From Tubiluchus corallicola (taxonomy: Eukaryota; Priapulida; Priapulimorpha; Priapulimorphida; Tubiluchidae), in NCBI GenBank assembly GCA_030141605.1, contig JAQGDQ010000254.1, forward strand, positions 199,001 to 263,000: DNA of 64,000 bases, read 5' to 3'. A program made the translations under genes and the position numbers. Positions within the stretch are counted from its first letter, which is position 1; the number at the start of each line of letters is the position of its first letter. Of the stretch, positions 1 to 13,734 are shown in pieces. The notes beneath the pieces are model-generated. The model saw only the letters and a list, made by a program, of their open reading frames with translations, was not told where the DNA came from and ran no database searches.

Positions 1-102
1 TATCAAAAAAGATCAAGTTGTCACTACAAAAAGTCTAATATAAGCTTTCTTTCTTGTTATTAACATTAAAGTTTACGATTGCACATTTTATTTATTACTC
101 AC

Positions 103-286
103 TTTTGTTTTTCAGCTTTGTGTTTGAGCAACGTACTCTTGACTAGCTTATCAAGTCCACGTGCATACTCCATCTCCACTTCCGCCCTCCGTCGGAAGAA
201 ATCCTGAATCTCTGTTACAATGGATGTCAGTTGGTCCACACGGATGTCTAGACATTTCAACTGCTCTGCTAACTGTTGCTTAATAT
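103..286 (-). CDS. srGAP: srGAP-like gene, F-BAR domain exon
   Basis: This internal exon is bounded by a good acceptor (TTTCAG, just above 286) and donor (GTGAGT, 97-102). It encodes about 61 residues that match the start of the srGAP F-BAR domain: a segment reading IKQQLAEQLKCLD, then IQDFFRRRAEVEMEYARGLDKL. In srGAP proteins this region starts the crescent-shaped dimeric coiled coil that binds and bends the plasma membrane, and the RhoGAP and SH3 domains lie further downstream. Those domains would be outside the window, below position 1. The exon begins in phase 1 and ends in phase 2. The exon start is at the same place as in vertebrate srGAP genes, as I recall them. The paralogue cannot be assigned. 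Confidence 0.85.
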
Positions 287-842
287 CTGAAATAAAAAAT
301 TAGAAATGCTGAATTATGATGCATATATGTTTATAAACAAAAACCTATAGTTTTTAAGTGCATGTTATCTCAAAAGCCCTTACTGTTATATACTTTTATA
401 CTTATGAAAATTTTTCACAATTTCAAACATAAGTTTTCGCTTGAACTTTTAAGGCACAGTTTAGTCACTGCCAATTAAAATGCAAGTATTCAAAGGTAAA
501 GGCACTGAAAACAGGCTACCCTAAAAGATGAATTCCGTATAGTAATCACGCAAGTTATAAAGGTCTTAAAAGGTGACTTCCATATAGAAACCAGACAAGT
601 TATAAAAGACATAATGTAAAGACACATAAAAGACGTATAGAAATGTAGAAATCATCGGTTAGCAGGCTACAATAAGCACAAAGTTTCTTTCTTTTTAAAC
701 ACTCATTACACCTACTAGTATTCTTTGAAGTACTACTAGTAGACTTTGAAGAACGATCGAACACATCAGATAAAGAAGTTATCAGATCAGGTCTGGGTTG
801 AGACAATAAGTTTAGGCCTGTACAATATGCATGGGCCACATT

Positions 843-993
<151 letters not shown>

Positions 994-1616
994 ACTATAT
1001 TTTGCTCCCATCGCTGCCACGGCACACTCTTCATCATCCTTATAAAACCTCTTCTTTTGCTTCACTTATTCTTATGAGCCTATGTACTCCTGACGGAAGG
1101 ATGGAGAGACCTTCGTATCCTCTTGTATTCCCACACTTGCTAAGGCAAAATTAGAAGCATGAACCAACATAGGGCGTACGTGCGTACAAAATCTGCTGGG
1201 GCTTATTATTTTTGGCAGCCATGGTTTGACAGATTCATACAGCTTACACCAACTGCGGAAAACATAAACAAGAACGATGTTTAGCAAAACAACCATATCA
1301 ACCCTAAAAAGCAATCTAGAAAAATAACCAAGCCGACGATGGGTGCCACAGAATTAGGTACCATCTTGGTGTATACATAGAACCAAAATATTTTTGGGAC
1401 AAAAAGAGTAATAAGACTTTCTATTTGATTTGGTTTTTATTGTTAATTTAAAAGTTCATGGTTGTGAAAGAATTTAGAAATCATGTATATCCTTCATATT
1501 TTCCTTAAAGTTAAATCTTGAACATTTTCAAGGTTCAGGTTCATGGCGACTGAAAAGAGGAACAGAAGCAGACGGAAAAATTAATAAGAGGTAAATGCCT
1601 GGAAGAAAAAAGAAAT

Positions 1617-1730
1617 TGAGAAAGAAATGGAGGGAGGGAAAGAGAACGACAGAGAAAGTGGGGGAGAGAGAGAAACAGAGATAGAAAAAGAGAGAGAGAA
1701 AGAGAGGGAGGGAAAGATGGACTGAGGGAG

Positions 1731-1786
<56 letters not shown>

Positions 1787-1792
1787 CGCGAG
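1617..1792. repeat. (GA)n polypurine tract
   Basis: An imperfect GA/GGGA purine-rich tract that becomes a pure GA run at about 1733-1780. The plus strand is almost entirely purine over about 170 bp. Confidence 0.97.
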
Positions 1793-4569
1793 CATAGAGT
1801 ATGAAGATGTGTGTTGGTGTGAGAGAAAGTACGTGAAATGTTTGGACTTTTTTGGCAGTAAATTCACCAAGTCTGTCAGGCCTGTACATTGACAGTCACC
1901 ATTTAACTAGGGTGGCCTGCTGTTCCCGAATTCATAAATATTCTAACAGCACGTGCCTTGAAGGAACAGTGTACAAGTTGCAAAAATGTAAACATCCTCT
2001 ACGCGACAACAACACACAAAACTAGGATTATTCCCCAAATACCAAAGTAGCGTGTTTAATCTTCCTATTCTATGTCAGAAAACCGGGATGCGTTTTGTCT
2101 TGGCACAGATCGACAGACAGTGAGAAACTCGCACAGGAAAAAGATCTAAAATTAGTTTCTGCGTAATCACAAAAACATACTAGGATTCACAATACGATCT
2201 CGCTTTAGCTGCAGTTCTTTCAGGCATTATCTGCATAGATAGACGATGAAAGAAATGATTAAAAGATTCATCATCATAATGCCAATTACGTCTATTGTAG
2301 ACATTAGGGAGGTAGACTTCTAAAATAAATTAAAATTGCCCTCAAGACAAAAAACTAGACAGTATTATGCCACTGGCTTGTCAGCACCATTTGCGAGCCC
2401 AGTAACGACAAAAGTCACACAAAACATGTATTGTTAACAGGAGAAACATGGGTAGTAATATTACTACGTAATCCCGAGATAAATATCTATGAGGAGAAAT
2501 CTAACAAAACTGCAGACGCCAATTTAGCACAATGACAACATGACGACAAAGCTCTATTCAATTGACATTTACACACAAAGCACGCCATTGGGGTTATTTT
2601 AAGTATTATCTTATAACTCTTGTCTCGCTAAACTAGAGTACTTTACAATCATATATTTTCAAACCATCGACAAAATAAATCAATAAGAATTGTCTCTTAT
2701 AAATTATTAATAAAGATTTGCAGAGTGTATGTATGCACATTTAAATAAGGCACGTAGCTACATACCGCAAACCAAAATACGAATATGAGAGAGGGTCATT
2801 AATAGGGTACCTATATTAATAACACATTCCACGTGGCATGTACTCTCTACTTGCTTTTATTTATAGTTTAGCATTTTCATCAAAAGTGTTAACAGATGTA
2901 AATTTATAGCTTGTAAAGGTAGTCTGATTCGTTTTAAATTAAAAGCAGATTTGCGCACATACTTTCCCAGTGTTTTTATTGGCCCTTAAACATATCTCTA
3001 ACCTCAAGAATGAAACCAGAAGCTCTTGAACGCTTTTAGTTAGAAAAGTAATTAAATATTAAATCACACCAAATGGAAACAGAATCTTTACACATTTTAA
3101 ACAATAATTGGTCAAAATAATAGCAAACAGTAATTTCACCACTGGTTCTATATATCAACTGGATGCGAAATTGGTCCTCAACACGGAATATGGAGCAAGC
3201 TTTTCGACTTCTATAAAGGTGGTTAGAACTTAGCAATAGGTGAAATGATTAAACATCGCGAAAAAAACTTACAATGTTTCATTAACAATGTTGCCCGGTA
3301 AAGCTAATTAGCTCATACCACAGTTCAGCGCAACTTTTTGATGGTGACGACATTATTATGTTAAATACTTTTACATAGTAAATTATGTTAAAAACGTGTA
3401 CCGGCATAATATTATAATTACTGGCAATTTAAGCAAAGCAACTTTACATCCAAGCACGACAACCTACAAAAATCCAACTACACAGGTGTAAGTCTGTCTA
3501 ATACGCTATCTCCATTTTCAGGAACTAACTAACAACTTATACGAGTTTGTTTTCTTTACAGTCTCATAATATGAGTTTAAATTAAAATGGATATATTATT
3601 TCTGCAATGCTACTCTGCGGTTACTCCGCAAAAGACGTAATAACAACATCGTCTTCCGGTTCATAACCTCAATTTTCCGTTTTATGTTGTTACACAAAAT
3701 AACCTGATTTGACTGAATGTTATTTCTATAACATATTAATTTCTAAATTAAGAGCAATATCAGATAAGCGCCCCACAGAAGATACATATGAAGTCATTAA
3801 CTTACAGAATAATAATCGTTTTAATTTTGCATACCTGCAGATACTTTCAAACGCTATTATCCCAGGTTTTAAAACAGGTTCCGACAGGAATCTAATTATC
3901 ATAATCATTTTATAACTTAATTATTGCAGCATAAGAAAAGCCCAGGGGAATGCATTTGTATTAAACTCCAATTCCTTAATTACGTTATGGACATAAAGTA
4001 GTTTTACAGGATTTACATTCAGATATTATAATCATAATATGATACTAAGGTCATGAACTCAGATTATGCATGACACCGGGCTTTGCAGTATGTCAAACTG
4101 TAAGTATAATGCTACATTAATAAAACTGATTCAGTACAGCTTGAGCTATAAACCCAGTAGTAATTCACCATACAGCTACAATGTCAGTTGGGAAATACGA
4201 AAGTTACTTGATCTCTAGAAGAATTTAAAAGTTTTATTGGGTGTTAGGAATGTACCTTCACTTTGTTCTCAGACCTGACGTAACACTGACGAAAGCGTTG
4301 CTGCTGGCAGGTCGCACATCGTAGTCGTAGCCCTAATTACCGTAACGTCGTCTGGCACTTGCAATAAAACTTGAAAAGCCACCCAGTCGGGGCAGTTACT
4401 CTTAATTCTCTGGTTTCGTAAAAAGTTCCGTTATTTTCATTTTGATTTGATTTTACAGATATTTTTGATCTGGAGACCTTGACCTTTGACCTTTTGAAAC
4501 CAATGGGTTTCCAGCACTTGACTAGACCAATCACTGTACCAAGTTTAATGATTATAGCTTCACAAATGC

Positions 4570-5610
4570 TATTTTCCGTTTTATTTATTCTTATTATTTA
4601 TTTCGTAATTTTCAAAGTACAATACACGAGTGACGAGGCAGTTAAAAAGTGAAATAAAATAATAAAGGACTACTACAAAACAGTGCAAATTAAAACAAAT
4701 GAAAGCTAATAATATAAGTAGAAGATTACGGTAAAAAACACAAAGAACTAAAGTAGCTGCTTACAAGTGTCTGTTAAAAACTAAAAATTTGCTAAAATCA
4801 ACATTCACATGTGGCAGTAGTTATTCCATAAAATTACAACTCTGTTGCTGAAGAAATGTTTAAAGCAATTAAGTGACCTTTTCTTTTTTTAACTTGTACT
4901 TTCTAATGGTAGCCCTTGTAATATTTGCAAGTGGTACAAAGTTTAAAAAAAGTTCACCCGAGATTCATATATCACCATAAACTATGCTATAGCACATAGT
5001 TAAATCATTATAAATGCGTCTTAATTCTACGGGTTCCAATTTGAGTATTGATAATCTATTAGTGTATGACGTGGAGTTTAACTTACATCTAGCAAGGAGT
5101 CTGCGTGTGAAATATCTTTGTACATTTTTCACAAAATCTACATCCTTTAGAACGTAGGGACTCTAGACAGGACTGCGATATTCGACTAATGGGCGTACAT
5201 ATGTTTTGTAGGCTGTAAGCAGTGCATGCTTATCAGATGTAACAAAGCAACGAAAAATCATATTGCTTACACGATTTGCTATAGCACAAATAGTAAGACA
5301 ATGAGTAGAAAATTTTAGATTTCTGCTAACTGTGATTCCGAAATCTAACACTTCATCTCTTAGCGGAAGATTAGTACTTTCCATTTTATAGTTATGGACA
5401 GGGTTTTTGTATCTTATATGTAGAACAGAGCATTTATTAACTGAAATCGGAAGTTGCCAGTTATTAGACCACTCGGAAATACAATTCATCGCATGCTGAA
5501 TGTTATCATTTCCAGTGTCAGCACAGTGATATAATTCTACATCATCTGCATATAGTTTACAATAAGTACTACCAATGACATCATACAGTTTTGGTTTTAT
5601 CATGCAGACA
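4570..5610 (-). mobile_element. CR1-like LINE 3' remnant (RT C-terminal half and 3' end)
   Basis: Read on the minus strand, the segment encodes a reverse-transcriptase palm motif (KLYADDVELY) at about 5555, then a thumb-like region (NWQLPISVNKC) and an open stretch ending VRPLVEYRSPV. After stops it continues with VQRYFTRRLL, LKLEPVELRRI and FFSNRVVILWN, all hallmarks of the C-terminus of CR1/Rex-type LINEs. It ends near 4580 in AATAAATAATAAGAATAAAT, a plausible LINE 3' tail. The element is 5'-truncated inside the RT domain, next to a GTCT-rich patch at 5610-5640, and carries in-frame stops, so it is inactive. Confidence 0.85.
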
Positions 5611-8600
5611 GCAGACGGATGGACAGGCAGACAGACAGACGCGATAAACTCCCTACTCCCTACCAATTTTCACACTAATATCGATATTTGCAATAAAAAC
5701 TAGCCAGTTTAATGCTTGTGATGTGTGGCATAATTGTTACATGGACAGCGATTAAATCCAAAAACGGAGCTATCTAAAATGTTGCATCGCTTAATTCACT
5801 TTCAATTGCCAGTTCCATAAAGAAGCTGCCATCTGTCGTTTCAAGATAGAAAACTGTATCTGTAGATTCTGATGCAATTTTTTCTGCGAAATCGGTTCAG
5901 GACTGAGATGGCGCTTGATATTGTCAAACAATTATGAACCACGCAGTCAGTGCACGGTTTTCTCGATACAACTTGCGTAAACAGCACTTACGGGGAAGCC
6001 AGTTAATGTCTATGACGTCACTCAACTGACGCGCGTGGAGTTTAACGTCTGTTACGATGGATTCAGCTGTTTGAATTTATTACACACCCAGCGATCTGTA
6101 AACTCATAGTGACAATACATGTAGAATCAGGCAAAATTCGGTGTTTGTACGTATTTATTTTTGAGATAATATATATTAGAAGTCTGGTAGGCCTAAACTG
6201 TTGATAGGGCTACAATTATTAACTGGTTTTTGCTCAGAATCGAGGAATATGCTTCACACTGTACATACTGCAGGTAATGGCTTAGAGTCTAACATGCTCA
6301 AACACAATCAGCTGCACACAATTTCTGCACTTAAAAAACACGGATTATAAGTTTCTGCTGTTTTCAAAACTAATCATAGGTCTAAGTAGAATTTAAGCAT
6401 CACATCGGATTATTTCAGTTACGTTATATTCAGCATCAGAACAACGTTAAATTTTTCGGCTCACTATTGCCTGCAACACGGGCTGGGACAAAACGAGGTC
6501 AAGGCGGGTGGATCAGTTTCTTTTACTCTGCTGGATAATTACAAAATTACTGACTACCCTCTTACAAGCGCCACAGTTAAGTTATTAGGTGCCCAATTGA
6601 GTCTTTATGTGATTTCGTGTATCTCATACTTAAGATTGACTCGCTTTTATTAATTCCAATGTAGCGTTAATTGGCATTATTAGAAGCAATTGTGCTCCTC
6701 ACTGATAAATGCAAATAAATAGTAAAATGATTGTAAGGTGTCTCCAGTGTAACAGTAATTAAATCATTAAGTGCATGAACACAAATATACGTAGGATAAA
6801 CTTAGTGCAAAGTGTTTTAATTATGCTGTGTATTATCAAAAAAACTTTTGCTAAAAAAGAAACAGTGTGTATTGTTTCGAATGATCGACTAATTAACGAT
6901 TTTATTCGATCATCGTCACACGTGGTTTTCTAGATTGTGTAAATATCTATACTTTAGCGTGGCACTTAGGGTATATAACCTCCATATCGAAATTATAAGT
7001 TAAAATTGCAGGAGATTACCTCCCTCCCTCCATTAAATTATTTCTGAAAGACAGTACTAACAAGTAATTAATTCTGTATCATGCGTACTAAAAAAAAACT
7101 TTTCAATTTCGTCACATTTCGTTATGTGAAACTCTAATCATCCCAATGTTTATCTTTATAACTATATAATTATGGCTCAAAATACCAATATTCTTTCAGT
7201 TATAAGCAAGAGCCCTTTTGTCACTCGAAAAAACCTCAACCCCTTGCGCACGCCCAGAGAGGGCCTTATTTTATGCACGAAGCATCTGAATGCCTAAACT
7301 CACCTGTAACAAGATGATGAAACTTATGATGATACGGTATGACATCAGAGCAATTATACACAGCTGGCTGTCCACACCACAAATTCAACACGTTACACGT
7401 TGGAAAGTTAGTCGGTAAACTCATAATGTTCACAGCTGACATGAAAATGTTTAAAAGTCACCAAAATGAGTTGACGCCGATCAAAATTAATAATGAGTTA
7501 CTATGCGCTGTACGCTTAGGCTGATACTCAAGCTCACATCACACTACTAGGACCAGTGATCCAGTAAAACCGGCTAGCTTTGTTCTGTGGAACTTCAACA
7601 TGCATCAGCCTTCAACTGATTTATAAACTACACACGTCACACGACAGCTGCAGTAGTTTCCTCAAACTACAACATGCACACGCTGATTTACAAATTTCCC
7701 GAAATCATCAGCACGATACAAACAGTTTATGATGCGACTGTCTGCGCTCTTGAGATTTTACGATAGGGGCCACACAAAGTAGCTGAACACACATCTATAG
7801 TCTAGCTTCAGCTCATTTTTTTACAATCAATGAAGCTCGTTGCTTTATGAAGCTGAAGTTACAAAAACTTATGAAATATAGGAAGATGTTCTATTGTTAC
7901 AAAGATATGCCACTAAAAATTTTCAATACTTATAAAATTGTCTTCGTTAGCCGAATACAAGTAGGCATGTAATGCGCCGACGTTACAAAATGTGCGGAAA
8001 TTCCTCGCTAAAAATCCATACAAATTTCAATAGCAACTGATTTTCCGAAACGACTTTCAACTTCTTTTTCACCGTGCAAGAAATCTCGAAGATGCAACCA
8101 CATTCACGTTTCAAGTGTTTTCTGACAGAACAAGATGATTTCCATGCTAATAACAACAACCACTCTTCACGTTTTCTATAAGAGGCACAAGAGCTACTTG
8201 TAGCAATGCGCTTTGCGAATGTAAACGAATTCTTGTTAAATTGAACGCACCAATGGCACCAACGTCAGTGAGCTCTAGCAACACCTAGAAAAAGAGCCCA
8301 ATGACAACAACCTTTTGTTTTTGCTTAGTTCCAGTTAAACCACTAATGTTTGGCTGACACTGTCCTCTTTCTTACACAGACAATTGGAAGAATAGTTGAA
8401 GACTTGTTTACAGCGCACCTATTCCTTTAATTAGCGCAAGCCATAATCGACAACCACATGTATGCACACTTACGCAGTCATCCACAACCACATGCATAAA
8501 CTAAATACACTAGCACATTCGTCAGTGGTGATTTTTACCGGGTGATGATACCACTAAAGAAATCTGCATGTGCAGCGGTAGCAGCAACAGCAAGGCATCT

Positions 8601-9505
8601 GTAAGTAGTTAATAAGCGGCAGGGAAAACATTCCAGCGTGTTGTATTCCTAGAGGATTAGGGAAGCAGTAGCGGCACTCGTGGCATTACAGGCAGGCAAA
8701 AACTCTTCCCCGAATAGGATAACACAAGAAACTAGGCACTAATGATACGTCGAATTAAGGTTATTATGTAATAGTTTTAAATCAAAAGATGGCGCCTAAA
8801 TCACAGTATCGGTTTCAAGTTTAATGGCACTTGTGATCGAGGTTAATCAATAAAAAGAAATATTTGGTGTTAACGGTTAAGTTAGTTCAATAAATTTTAT
8901 TATGTGTATAAGTTTGCATTAATGTTATTGTGTTGCAATAAGGGAGCTAAGTTTTGAGACTCCAAAAGCACATAGTTATAGGTTTGTTTTAATGTCGAGC
9001 AATAGAATATTACACAGCAACGTCTAACTAGGTGCCTGTGGTGTGTGATGCCTTTGAAGGCCATCAGCCTTCTGCTGGAGTTTGCACGACCTTGAGCCAA
9101 GAACAGAGGTGATGAGTGAACGGCCAGAGAGCGTCTGCTTGTGATGGACTAATTAATGTCAGTCACCTTTCCTTCATAAGTGCATAGCAAACTCTGCTGC
9201 ACGCAAAGGAAGTTGTCTGCATGGCTTCCTAAAATGGCACAGGCATCACATCCCACAAAAATGGTTCTCGCACAGGCAAAGAACTTCAATCCAGGGTAAT
9301 AAACAGCAAATTTCAACACAAGCTGTCCGAGCAGGGTGCCTCTTTTAGAGTTTAACTATTTACCCTACTTCCAAAAGGCGGCTCAAGTCCTAAGTAAAAT
9401 AGTACATACGTAGGACATAGTAAAATGAAGGTGTGATGCATAAAAAGTTAATTATTATTGTTCCACTACGCAGCCGTATGTTCTTCTTTTTCTTTTCCTT
9501 GGGTA

Positions 9506-9970
9506 AAGTGAAGTGCTTAAAGAAAAGGACAAGTGATTAACATGTTCTGTTTATTTTACTGTTATCGCTTAAACTTAGGAAAACATAACAAAGAAATTTT
9601 CAGAAACTGTCTACAAAGCATACAATTAATTTATACTACCACTTAGGCGCTGTAGTTACCGCCACTCACTCGAAAATTGTGACGTAACCAGCAGACTTCG
9701 TGACTTTTTGTAAGCGCAACGTAGCTTTCCGTATGCGCTGACGGAAATTGCTAGTGCGCAGCTTTTCTGCAACCGATGAACGACGTCACTGGTGGAAGAA
9801 TGGGCATTCAAAATGGGAGTGTGAAACGACTGTAGTTTTAAAGTGCTTTTACTAATTATACGAGGCACTTATAACATTTTTATTATTAAATCCTTCCGAC
9901 ATTTTTCTTCAAACATTGAAATAAGTCTAACTTCCCAGAAAACCTGCTTTTCCTTTAAATGCACGAGTTT
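9506..9970 (+). mobile_element. dispersed repeat family A, copy 1 (MITE-like)
   Basis: The segment aligns along its length with 44425-44985 (same strand) and 23460-23984 (opposite strand). Shared blocks include AAGGACAAGT near the start, TTTTACTGTTATCGCTTAAAC, GATGAACGACGTCA and TTTTACTAATTA. The ends look like a weak terminal inverted repeat, TTAAAGAAAAGG at the start and CTTTTCCTTTAAA at the end. No coding capacity was seen. The element class is unknown; the short length and inverted ends suggest a MITE. Confidence 0.7.
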
Positions 9971-12895
9971 GACGGCCTGATTGTTAAAAAGCAAAAAAGC
10001 AAGAACTTCATGCGCTGGACAGTGTGCCGCATGGCGGACGCACAGTTAATGCTTCAGAAATTGTTTGAAAAGCTTGCGCTGGTTTTACAACGACGAGCTG
10101 GCCTAACGTGTTTGTAACTCTAGGCAAAACAAGCGTCATCGATATTAAATATGATGTTTAAAAAGCGTTCTAATCAATTCTTAAAGCAACTTCTTCAAAA
10201 AATTATTAGCAAAGTTTCAATTTGAAGCTATAACTAACTAATGGAGTTTAATTCTTTTAATTCTCCACAAGAAAAAAAATGATCTTTTTATCTGCCTAGT
10301 GCCAGACAGCTTGACTAAGGCAAACAGCTAGTGATATATAGCTAGGCAGCAGATATACAACAAGAATAAGTATCCCGACACAGCTACACCCAAAACTATA
10401 TTTATGATGCACTGTAACAACATTATGATCTTTTAGTCACAAAGGCACATTAAAATAACTATACATTAAGGGGTTTTTAAAACACACTAGTCAAAGCGTG
10501 GCTCACATCAGAAGGTTTTATGCTTTAGGTACTGAAGACTGATTGTAATTCTTGCAGCAACCTGACAAAAATGTGCGAAAAATGTTCTAACCAAGTGCAG
10601 AATAAAAAATATAATTAGAGCCAATACAACTGAGTAGATTCGCTCTGCCCCTTGGCATACTTTTAACCCTCATCTTCCATTAAGGATGTCAAGCCAGCTT
10701 TTTTTGTACTATCACAATAAAAAGAAGATTTTTTTATGCACTTTAACTCAGCCACACACAAAATGTTTAAGTTAAGCTTATGTCTTAAAATTGAATCATT
10801 TAATATCTCTTATATAAACGCCTAGCAAGCGTACAGATAGCGCTTATTTTCAACGGCACTTATGGATAGATAGAGACTAATTTTCAGCGGCGCTTATGAG
10901 TTAACCAAATAATGGAAAAACTAGCCAGGCTGGACAGGACAATAACCCTCTTTACGCCTTTATTACTAGTCATTAGACTTGCCGTTGAACGTAAATTACC
11001 AACTGGTTGGAGGGCAATCAGCGTAGAAAGGCACCGCCTTATTGTAGTGTTAAATGGATGTGATAAAATTAGCGTCAGCGGAAAAATATCGTATAAGCAA
11101 TGCTTAGAACTGTAGTTACAACTAAAATGTGTAACGTGCGCACAATTAAAGCTGCACATCCATGTAGAAAGTGACTGTTCAGAGCTTTAGATAAACTGAA
11201 ATACGTAGGTTTTAATATTCACAGACCGCTGCAGTTAGGACTTTTAGCAGCAGAAATCTTTTTAACACGTATCAGAAATTGCCTGTACTTGACATGCAGC
11301 CATAATTTTATGAACGTTTGGCTTTTCAGTTGTTACTGCAGTTCTAAAACTGATGACATTTTTACTGACGCAAATTCACATCCATTTAAAACTACAATAT
11401 GGCGGTATCTTTCCACGCAGATTTTATCTCAATAACCAACCTATAGATAACAATTTACACTCAACAGCTGAGCCTAGTGAAGAGTAATAAACAAAATATT
11501 CAGAAAGCGTCCGAGAAGTACTATCATTCCTTTTTCCTCATGCTCACAGACATAACTAAACATAACTAAAAACATACTATGATCTATACTAATAACCAAA
11601 TATATAAATTTTAGTATTACGTGTGGTCATTTTCTCCAAATGTGTGTTTTGTCTATGTAATTTTCGAGCAACTGTAAGTTCTAACACAAATTATCTAAAG
11701 CTTTAAATTAACGCAAACTTTTATTATGTACCAAGTCAATAAAATAGTAAACTTATGCAGAAGCCGAGTGACAGACACAAACTTTACAATGAATAATAAC
11801 ATGTATAACGTCTATTAAAGAAAAGTAAAGGTGTAGAGTAAACAAAAGTAAAATATGATACGACATTAGCACATCTGTTAAGACTTAAACTACTGCTCAA
11901 CACTTGGCACCCAATTTTTCTAGTCTAACAGTGATAACATATGGCAGTTTTTTTTAAAAGAAAGAAAACAAATCTGAGACATAAATTAAACTGTCAAGGT
12001 TTAGTCAAATGTCCACATGTAAGGCAGACGCTGTAAGATGTTTAGGTTATGGTTACAGTTCTCATGATACCAGAGAAGAAGAACAGTGAAAAAACGCATA
12101 AATTTGTTTTTTTAAAAAAAGTTACAAAATTTCCACATAATCTATTGTGTGTTATTAGTAAAGCAGAAACAAATTACCTTACTATTTATTTTACAATTTA
12201 TTATCCCAAGCAAACCATCTAGCGCTCAAAATGACCGTCGGATCAGGATTAACACGTGTAATAGGCTCATAGTTACACTCGTAATATAATACACAGAATA
12301 GGGTCAGCTATTTCACCTACATCATAAGTCTTGCGTTGTAGGATTTAAAAAATTGAATATTTTGTCGTCAAATGTTACCCCTTAAATATATTATGCACTG
12401 TTACACTGCCTTAAAATCACAGTTCTTTACACGGTTAAAACGTGTCTGTCAGTAGGGATAAGAGACAATAATACTAGTATAAGATTTTTAAGTGTACCAT
12501 TTTATATTTTAAACGCATTTCGTGTAATTTTCGTTTTAATGTCTGAATATATACTAGGTGAAATGGTACACTGATATGGAGTCTGAACAAAAAGTAATTA
12601 ACTTAACTTGTCCTGGGCTTTCTTAAAATCGGCCAAGCACGAACCATGACTAGATGGATAGTCAATGCACCATAATTTAGTGCTGAAAGCTGTTGTCTTT
12701 ATTGCATTAATTATATTATTTTCCCAGCTGTAGATTTTATTTTTCAAGATTAGGAAAGTCAAGAAATTTATCAGTTATGCGTTCAACAGTACAGTATCTG
12801 TTCTAGACGAAAATATTTGACATAATGAGAGTTTAAGCACACAATTATTAAATTTTTAATTAGGAAGATACATTAAAGAAAGAAATGTTAAAAGA

Positions 12896-12960
12896 TGGGA
12901 TTTGAACCACTGACGACCTCTGTTACACGCTCAGAGTACTTTGTGACCACTCAGTCCCTG
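12896..12960 (-). mobile_element. tRNA-like SINE locus
   Basis: On the minus strand this reads like a degenerate tRNA gene: an A-box-like stretch (GACTGAGTGGTCA) and a B box (GGTTCAAATCCC) about 35 bases apart. There is no full tRNA fold, so it is best read as the head of a tRNA-derived SINE. Similar loci are at 20528, 30992, 38600, 43128 and 52340. Confidence 0.55.
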
Positions 12961-13570
12961 TTTCAAATGCAATCTTTCACACAAATAAATGTAAATGCGT
13001 GTATGTAATTTTTTCCTTGGATAGGACGCTTTCTCAGATTACCAAATGGAACTCCAATAAGAATCGCTTTCAAGGAAGCCTTAAAACTTTGCCAAAAAAT
13101 CCTCCTGGCAATTTCTTTTTTAGCCATGACGGATTTAAAGTTTAATCCATTATTAATTATTCATTGTGTAATTAGGTTTTTGTGCAAAAGGTTTTAATTA
13201 AGTGACATTATGCATGCATCTACAGGCAGTTCGTTGAACTGATTTCTGTAAGTCAGTTGAAAAGTCCAGCAGATTATATATACATCGACAGAAGTCTATT
13301 TACTGTATATCACTAAAGCAGTCAAAGGCTGACTGATAGTGCCAGATGACAGCCGTGAATGTCATTCAACACGTCAGCATCAAACGATACCCAAGGGCAA
13401 AATTGTCGGATTTTCTCGTCATGTTTTTTCTAGAAGGTTATCAGGTATCAAAGGAAACGTTGCCATCCGGGATAAAGGGACAAAAAAGTTTTTACTGACT
13501 AATCCAAGACAGACGTCTTGGCGATTGGGTTTCTGAAAGCAGAGGTGAAAAGTAGAATTTGGGAGGTTGT

Positions 13571-13640
13571 CGCAAAAATACATGGCGATGTTATGAGGAA
13601 CAAGACGCAAAAATACATGGCGATGTTATGAGGAACAAGA
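13571..13640 (+). repeat. 35-bp perfect tandem duplication
   Basis: Two identical head-to-tail 35-bp units (13571-13605 and 13606-13640), each beginning CGCAAAAATACATGG. They show no divergence, so the duplication is recent or an assembly artefact. Confidence 0.95.
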
Positions 13641-13734
13641 CCATGTAGCAATAACTAATAATAAAATTAATCGTTGATAATACTAAATCTGCAATATTAT
13701 AACTGCAGTAGGAAAATACTGTTCATAAATATAG

